43,909 nucleotides of DNA from Pyxidicoccus fallax (GTDB taxonomy: Bacteria; Myxococcota; Myxococcia; Myxococcales; Myxococcaceae). The DNA is taken from assembly GCF_012933655.1 (NCBI RefSeq), contig NZ_JABBJJ010000065.1:1-43909 (forward strand), in the 5' to 3' direction. Shown in pieces: positions 39,580-43,909 of this stretch; position 1 is the first letter of the stretch; every line of letters starts with the position of its first letter. A model generated the notes under the pieces. It had not been told where the DNA came from. It searched no databases and saw only the letters and a list, made by a program, of their open reading frames with translations. Position numbers and translations under genes: made by a program.

Positions 39580-40596
39580 ATGCGGGTGAGGACTGCGCAG
39601 GTGTTGGGAACGGGCACGCCGGGAGCCTCGAGCGTGCGGGTGGACGTGTACGTGAAGCCCGGCGACGCCAAGCGCGCGCTGCGGGCCGAGGCGCTCGAGG
39701 GGCTGTGCAACACGCCCAAGGAGCTGTCACCCAAGTGGCTCTATGACGAGCGCGGCAGCCAGCTCTTCGACGACATCACCCGGCTGCCGGAGTACTACCC
39801 CACGCGGCGCGAGCGCGAAATCCTGCTCGCCCACGCGGGGGACATCGCGCGGCTGAGCGGCGCGGACACGCTGATTGAGCTGGGCAGCGGCACCAGCGAG
39901 AAGACGCGCCTGTTGCTGGACGCCATGGAGGAGGCGGGGGCGCTGGCGCGCTTCGTGCCCTTCGACGTGAGCGAGGCGTTCCTCCGGCGCGCGGCGGCGT
40001 CACTGGCGCGCGAGTACCCGGGCATCAGCGTGCACGCGGTGGTGGGCGACTTCGAGCGGCACCTGGGCCAGCTGCCCGGCGGCGGGCGCCGGCTGGTGGC
40101 CTTCCTCGGGGGCACCATCGGCAACTTCAAGCCGGCGCAGCGCGCGCTCTTCCTGCGCGAGCTGTCCGCGGGGCTCCAGCCGGGGGACGGGCTGCTCCTG
40201 GGCACGGACCTCATCAAGGACCGCGAGCGGCTGTACGCCGCGTACAACGACAGCGCCGGCGTCACGGCCGAGTTCAACCGCAACGTGCTGCGCGTGCTCA
40301 ACCGCGAGCTGGGCGGCGACTTCGACCCGGACGCCTTCGAGCACTTCGCGCCCTTCGACGAGGAGAACGCGTGGATCGAAATGCGGCTGGTGTCCCGCCA
40401 GGCGCAGACGGTGTGGCTGTCCACGCTGCGCCGCCGGGTGGACTTCGCCGAGGGCGAGGTGCTGCGCACCGAGGTGAGCTGCAAGTTCCGGCAGGCCCAG
40501 GTGGAGGCCGAGCTCGCCGGGGCCGGGCTGACGCTGACGGAGTGGTGGACGGACGCCGCGGGCGACTTCGCGCTGTCCCTGGCCCTCAAACGGTGA
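39580..40596 (+). CDS. egtD: L-histidine Nα-methyltransferase EgtD
   Basis: A 338-residue SAM-dependent enzyme, start ATG 39580 (GTG 39577 is possible), with a GAGG repeat just upstream and only four bases after the egtB stop. It trimethylates histidine to hercynine, the first ergothioneine step. Family landmarks are LSPKWLYDERGSQLFDDITRLPEYYPTRRE (about 49-78), motif I ELGSGTSEKT (100-109), FVPFDVSE and FLGGTIGNF, with LLLGTDLIKD later. All are as expected for the DUF2260/EgtD family at its normal length. With EgtB it should allow synthesis of ergothioneine; the C-S lyase step would come from elsewhere. Confidence 0.95.
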   Translation: MRVRTAQVLGTGTPGASSVRVDVYVKPGDAKRALRAEALEGLCNTPKELSPKWLYDERGSQLFDDITRLPEYYPTRREREILLAHAGDIARLSGADTLIELGSGTSEKTRLLLDAMEEAGALARFVPFDVSEAFLRRAAASLAREYPGISVHAVVGDFERHLGQLPGGGRRLVAFLGGTIGNFKPAQRALFLRELSAGLQPGDGLLLGTDLIKDRERLYAAYNDSAGVTAEFNRNVLRVLNRELGGDFDPDAFEHFAPFDEENAWIEMRLVSRQAQTVWLSTLRRRVDFAEGEVLRTEVSCKFRQAQVEAELAGAGLTLTEWWTDAAGDFALSLALKR

Positions 40597-41038
40597 GGGC
40601 CGTGAAAATACTTGTGTTCACCACGCAACTCCGTTGCGATGGGGTGCGAGAATGAAGTGACGCCGGACGGGTGTGGCCGGCGCTCAGGTCCGACAGGGCC
40701 GGGGACCTGAATGGCCCCTCCTCGGAGCAGGGAAACGCGGCGGAGTGACTCAGGGTCTTCTCAGCCCTGCTCGCGTCCCTCTTCGGGCGAGGAAGGTCCA
40801 CACACCCCCGCGGGGGGACTCATCGGGCGCGCGGATGGAGATAGCCCCACCGCGACGCCCGATGGTTTTGCGGGTCCCGGGAGCACGCGTCGCGTTCCAC
40901 GGCAGGGCTCACGCGGAAGGACTTCGTGCGTACCGCACCACCGGAGTGGGTGGGCGGGGGTGGGAAGCGGCTCACCGCGCGAGGGCACGGTGTGACGGGC
41001 GAGGCCGCGCGAGGGGCCTCACCCGGGTGCGACGGCGC
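40597..41038. other. Intergenic, a hairpin but no gene recognised
   Basis: About 440 bases after egtD. A 7-bp stem (CAGGTCC / GGACCTG, 40685-40709) may end the egt transcript, and a 6-bp stem (CGCAAC / GTTGCG) lies at 40624-40638. Short open frames exist on both strands but have no protein-like composition. Confidence 0.5.
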
Positions 41039-41227
41039 TCAGCGGCGCGGCGGGTTGCGGCGCGAGGGCACGCGGACGGGGACGGGCTGGGCCTGGGGGC
41101 GCGTCCACGCGGCCCAGAGTCCCGCGACCACCGTGGCGATGACTCCACCGGCGACAATCACCTGCTCCCCCAGAGGTCCGAGGTCCACGGTGGCGAAGTG
41201 GAGGGGGAGCATTCCGGAGAACGACAT
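41039..41227 (-). CDS. 62-residue membrane microprotein
   Basis: A short frame with a strong ribosome site (AGGAG 7 nt before ATG 41227). A lead of about 20 residues (MSFSGMLPLHFATVDLGPLG) precedes one membrane helix (EQVIVAGGVIATVVAGLWAAW, about 21-41) and a basic Arg/Pro tail. The tail would lie in the cytoplasm. No family is recognised. It stands alone, with over 250 bases of non-coding sequence on either side. Confidence 0.6.
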   Translation of the reverse strand: MSFSGMLPLHFATVDLGPLGEQVIVAGGVIATVVAGLWAAWTRPQAQPVPVRVPSRRNPPRR

Positions 41228-41509
41228 GCGGGGACTCCTGGCAAGGCACTGCGTGGGAGGTCCTGATGGGTCCGTATGGGCGCCCACCGCGGGCCGGGGA
41301 GATGAAGGTTAGGAAACCGTGGCCAATTACGGAAGCCCCGTTGCGACGATGGCGACGCGGCGTGCACGGAAGTGCACCCACGGTCCTGTCCTCCAGGGCA
41401 TCCGCTCCGTCACGATGTTCATAACGGGTTGGACACGCGACGCACGCCGGTTGTTCACGAGGGCGCCTCGCCTGCCTGGTTCCTCGTGGAACCCGGGGCA
41501 CCCACCGCG

Positions 41510-41983
41510 TCAGGCGGGAGCGCCCGAGCCGGCGGACTCCTGCCGCTCCTGTTCGAGCTTCATCAGCTCCAGCTTCATGCACCGGTCCTGCACCACGCGG
41601 ATGCCGGCGCGGGCCAGCCGCTCGGCCGCGGCGTCATTGCGGATGCCGAGTTGGAACCACACCGCCCTCGGCTTCTTCGCGAGCAGGTCGTCCACGTGCG
41701 CGTCGATGTCCTCGGGTTTGCGGAACACGTCCACCACGTCCACCGCGCCGGGCACGTCCGCCACCGCCGAGTACACGGGCTGCCCCAGGATGGGCTCGCG
41801 CTCCCCGTGCACCGACACCGGGACGATGTCGTAGCCGTGCTTCTGGAGATAATGGGGCACCGCGTACGCGGGCTTGTGCGCGTCACGCTCGGAGCGGATG
41901 CCCAGCACCGCGATGCGCCGTCCGCGCGCGAGCACCTCCTGCACGCCGGCATCGTCCTCGACGAGGTTGTCCTTCCAGTCCAT
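41510..41983 (-). CDS. CoA-binding domain protein (YccU-like)
   Basis: A 157-residue Rossmann-like protein. The CoA_binding signature is visible: RRIAVLGIRSERDAHKPAYAVPHYLQKHGYDIVPV (about 22-56), then GQPVYSAVADVPGAVDVVDVFRKPED and PRAVWFQLGIRNDAAAERLARAGIRVVQDRCMKLEL. The ATG at 41983 has GAAGGAGG about 5 nt upstream. Homologues are small cytoplasmic proteins of unsettled function that bind CoA-like or nucleotide ligands. It lies 79 bases downstream of the lipoprotein of the parB operon, on the same strand, after a partial hairpin (42004-42038). Confidence 0.88.
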   Translation of the reverse strand: MDWKDNLVEDDAGVQEVLARGRRIAVLGIRSERDAHKPAYAVPHYLQKHGYDIVPVSVHGEREPILGQPVYSAVADVPGAVDVVDVFRKPEDIDAHVDDLLAKKPRAVWFQLGIRNDAAAERLARAGIRVVQDRCMKLELMKLEQERQESAGSGAPA

Positions 41984-42062
41984 GGCCGCCTCCTTCACCG
42001 GAAGGTTGCCACGGCGCGCCCGGCCGGCGAGTGCAACCCCGCCGCCGGACGCCTCACGCGGA

Positions 42063-42617
42063 CTACTTCGGCGCGGCCTGGACCTCGATGTTGCGGCAGG
42101 CCTCGGTGGCCAGCCGCACGTCCTCCGGCGAGGCGCCGGGCAGCGTCGCGCAGAGGAACAAGTCGCTTCCCACGCGCCGCGCGCCGAAGAAGCCGGGCGC
42201 CTGGACGCCCACGCCACCATCCGCCAGCTTCGGCGCGAAGGTGATGCGCAGGAGGGAGTAGCTGTTCGCCTCCTCCTCTTCCTGGTCCAGCGACAGCTCG
42301 TAGCCCTTCAGCTCCTCGCGGACGCGGTCGGCCAGGGCATCCACGGTGGGCATCTGCTCGCCCTGCCCGCGCCGCAGGTCCACCCGCAGCACCGGGCGGC
42401 CGGGCGGGCCCGCCTGGAAGCTCTCGTCCGGCGCCACCTGCGCGGACCAACCGTCCGGCAGCGGCACCTTCACGCCCGAGCGCAGGGGCGAGGCGCGCTC
42501 CCCGCTGTCCGCCGAGGCCACCGCAGGAGGGGCGTCCTCCTGCTTGCAGCCCTTGCATCCGGACAGCAGGGCGAGCGCCAGCACCGTGGCCGGCGCGATG
42601 TGCGTCCCGAGGCGCAC
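42063..42617 (-). CDS. Lipoprotein at the end of the parB-bacM operon
   Basis: A 184-residue lipoprotein starting at GTG 42617, which overlaps the bactofilin stop (TAGTG). The signal ends at LLSGC (Cys21), followed by a second Cys. The mature part has one domain: KVPLPDGWSAQVAPDESFQAGPPGRPVLRVDLR, a helix (VDALADRVREELKGYELSL), then strands and a C-terminal segment with two cysteines (LFLCATLPG, TEACRNIEV) that may pair. No named family is recognised. Translational coupling to a cytoskeletal bactofilin hints at an envelope function in cell shape, but this is inference only. Confidence 0.75.
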   Translation of the reverse strand: MRLGTHIAPATVLALALLSGCKGCKQEDAPPAVASADSGERASPLRSGVKVPLPDGWSAQVAPDESFQAGPPGRPVLRVDLRRGQGEQMPTVDALADRVREELKGYELSLDQEEEEANSYSLLRITFAPKLADGGVGVQAPGFFGARRVGSDLFLCATLPGASPEDVRLATEACRNIEVQAAPK

Positions 42618-43075
42618 TACTTCTTGTCGCCGCCGGGAGGAGGAGGCCGGGTACCGCCGCCGGCGCCCAGGTTCTCCATCTTCAGCGAGCCCTCGAAGAT
42701 GACGCCGCGGTCCATGGACAGCGACGGCGTCTCGAGGTTGCCCTTCACGCGGCCGGGCGTCTTCAGCTCGATGATCTGGGTGGCCTTCACGTTGCCTTCG
42801 ACCTGCCCGTTGATGATGACGGTGCCCGCCTGGATTTCGGCCTGCACGCGAGCGCCGTCACCAATGACGAGCACGTCCTTGGTGATGATCTGCCCGTTGA
42901 ACTTGCCGTCGATGCGGACCTGCCCCTCGAAGGTGAGCTTGCCCTCGAACTCGCTCCCCTTGCCCAGGAGCGTGTGGACTTCACCAGAGCGCTGCGACAC
43001 GGATTCCTCCTCCCGCCTGAACAGAGGCTTGCTGCTGCTGGGTGCTTCTTCTTTTTTCCCGCCAAGGAGCGCCAC
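42617..43075 (-). CDS. bacM: Bactofilin BacM
   Basis: A 152-residue bactofilin starting at GTG 43075, three bases after the parB stop; its ribosome site AAGGAG lies in parB's last codons. The N-terminal tail (about 1-35) is charged and flexible. The core from about 40 to 130 is the right-handed beta helix of the family: EFEGKLTFEGQVRIDGKFNGQI, VLVIGDGARVQAEIQAGTVIINGQVEGNV, GRVKGNLETPSLSMDRGVIFEGS. A Pro/Gly-rich tail ends the protein. In M. xanthus BacM is an N-terminally processed cell-shape bactofilin encoded next to parAB, and the gene order here is the same. It polymerises without nucleotide. Confidence 0.9.
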   Translation of the reverse strand: MALLGGKKEEAPSSSKPLFRREEESVSQRSGEVHTLLGKGSEFEGKLTFEGQVRIDGKFNGQIITKDVLVIGDGARVQAEIQAGTVIINGQVEGNVKATQIIELKTPGRVKGNLETPSLSMDRGVIFEGSLKMENLGAGGGTRPPPPGGDKK

Positions 43076-43078
43076 GTC

Positions 43079-43909
43079 CTACTCCTTCCTGAGAAGCTTC
43101 AAGAGCCGGTCGAGGTCATCGTAGGAGAAGAAGTCCACCTCGATGGTGCCCTTTCCGGGGCTTCGTTCGGTGAGCCGAACTTTCGTCCCCAGCCGACGTT
43201 GAAGCTCCTCCACCAGTGACTTCACCTGCGGGCTCTGCTTCGGCGCCGACTTGCCCGCATCCTTCTTGCCGTGAGAGCGACTCTGCTGGACGAGCCGCTC
43301 CGTGTCACGCACGGAGAGCTTCTTTTCCGTGACCTGCTTCGCCAGGTTCTGCAGCTCGGGCAGGCGCGGGACGCCCAACAGGGCCCTCGCGTGGCCCATG
43401 CTGAGCGAGCCGTCCGCCACCATGCCCTTCACGTCCTCGGGCAGCGCGAGCAGCCGGAGGGCGTTGGCCACCGTGGAACGCTCCTTGCCCACGCGCTGGC
43501 TGACCTGCTCCTGAGTGAGCTTGAACTCCTCGACGAGGCGCCGGTAGCCCTCGGCCTCTTCGATGGGGTTGAGGTCCGCGCGCTGGAGGTTCTCCACCAG
43601 CGCCAGTTCGAAGGCCTGGACCTCCGTCACATCCTTGACGATGGCGGGCACTTCCTTGAGGCCGGCGGCCTGGGAAGCGCGCCAGCGGCGCTCGCCGGCG
43701 ATGATGCGGTAGCCGTCACCGTCCTTGCGGACGAGGATGGGCTGGAGGACGCCCTGCACCCGGATGGACTCGGTGAGCTCCTTGAGCTTCTCCTCGTCGA
43801 AGTGCTGGCGCGGCTGCTCCTTGTCGCGGTGGATGGACTCGATGGGCAGCTTGATGACCCCCGCCTTGTTGGCGGCCTGCTCGGCGGCCTTGCCGGCGGG
43901 GGCGGGGGC
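43079..43909 (-). CDS. parB: Chromosome partition protein ParB (N-terminus outside window)
   Basis: The C-terminal 276 codons of ParB; the gene runs off the right edge. Visible parts are the ParB/sulfiredoxin-like CTP-binding domain (VIKLPIESIHRDKEQPRQHFDEEKL; IIAGERRWRA, the GERR CTP-binding box; and ALVENLQRADLNPIEEAEGY), the helix-turn-helix that binds parS (LTQEQVSQRVGKERSTVANALRLLALP), and the C-terminal dimerisation domain ending RLLKLLRKE. ParB loads on parS as a sliding clamp and works with the ATPase ParA in segregation. An internal GTG at 43759 is not the start. It heads the run parB-bacM-lipoprotein; parA should lie just beyond the edge. Confidence 0.95.
   Translation of the reverse strand, partial: APAPAGKAAEQAANKAGVIKLPIESIHRDKEQPRQHFDEEKLKELTESIRVQGVLQPILVRKDGDGYRIIAGERRWRASQAAGLKEVPAIVKDVTEVQAFELALVENLQRADLNPIEEAEGYRRLVEEFKLTQEQVSQRVGKERSTVANALRLLALPEDVKGMVADGSLSMGHARALLGVPRLPELQNLAKQVTEKKLSVRDTERLVQQSRSHGKKDAGKSAPKQSPQVKSLVEELQRRLGTKVRLTERSPGKGTIEVDFFSYDDLDRLLKLLRKE

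Noticed and set aside
40586..40988. Short minus-strand frames (71 and 75 codons) after egtD
   Set aside because: Pro/Arg/Ser-rich composition, no ribosome site and no domain; probably chance frames in non-coding sequence.
43079..43909. Search for parS sites (centred on CACGTG) near parB
   Set aside because: CACGTG occurs here and there in the window, but none is flanked by the arms of a parS-like 16-mer.
1..43909. CRISPR arrays, tRNA and rRNA genes, prophage modules, complete insertion sequences
   Set aside because: No regularly spaced repeats, no clover-leaf or ribosomal segments, and no phage structural genes were seen; only a transposase-like fragment lies at the left edge.

Overview
The window is a high-GC, gene-dense stretch of a myxobacterial chromosome, most likely from the Myxococcus/Corallococcus/Pyxidicoccus group. 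The reasons are two Ser/Thr kinases, a DUF2381 protein, an Imm11-family immunity protein beside a lipoprotein AHH toxin, an FHA-type sigma-54 activator, many secreted lipoproteins, and a parB-bacM pair at the right edge. In M. xanthus bacM also lies beside parAB, so the right end is probably near the origin of replication. All function calls come from reading translated sequence by eye; no database search was run.

Layout. 1-64: start of a probable transposase running off the left edge. 303-1533: a hypothetical protein and a phytanoyl-CoA-dioxygenase-like enzyme. 1747-3891: an apiosidase-like (DUF4038) lipoprotein, facing a pre-peptidase-like lipoprotein (3955-4950) across a strong bidirectional terminator. 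5104-8149: a translationally coupled sigma factor, zinc-finger anti-sigma-like membrane protein and caspase-like protease, followed by a large FN3/FG-GAP lipoprotein (8221-11991). 12094-14074: a methyltransferase, a coiled-coil lipoprotein, a DUF4326 protein and a VOC protein. 14157-14496: a small winged-helix regulator behind two perfect palindromes.

14502-17422 looks like a self-contained sigma-54 unit. An FHA-AAA+-HTH activator sits between two genes for a small aegerolysin-like protein and a small lipoprotein. Each of these genes has a GG-N10-GC promoter, and the first also has a pair of palindromes at enhancer distance. 17412-21116 is a 1234-residue receptor kinase with a TPR-like sensor. 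21209-23185 holds a divergent DUF1152 / ornithine-cyclodeaminase-like pair, the latter possibly translated from a leaderless mRNA.

23492-29662 holds two tandem paralogues of about 950 residues. Each is a secreted alpha/alpha-toroid (squalene-cyclase-like) domain carrying one CxxCH haem-type motif, followed by Ig-like domains. This pair and the sigma-54 unit are the most unusual content. 29678-31569 is a toxin/immunity pair resembling the SitA/SitI kin-discrimination systems. 32408-35166 is a DUF2381-kinase pair in which the kinase carries what looks like a complete internal lipoprotein signal.

35261-37951 holds an XRE regulator, an orphan Anabaena-sensory-rhodopsin-transducer homologue, a four-helix membrane protein, a RelE-like small protein and a single-domain response regulator. 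38235-40596 is a two-gene ergothioneine operon (egtB-egtD). 41039-43909 holds a membrane microprotein, a CoA-binding protein, and the overlapping operon parB-bacM-lipoprotein. No tRNA, rRNA, CRISPR array or complete insertion sequence was seen.
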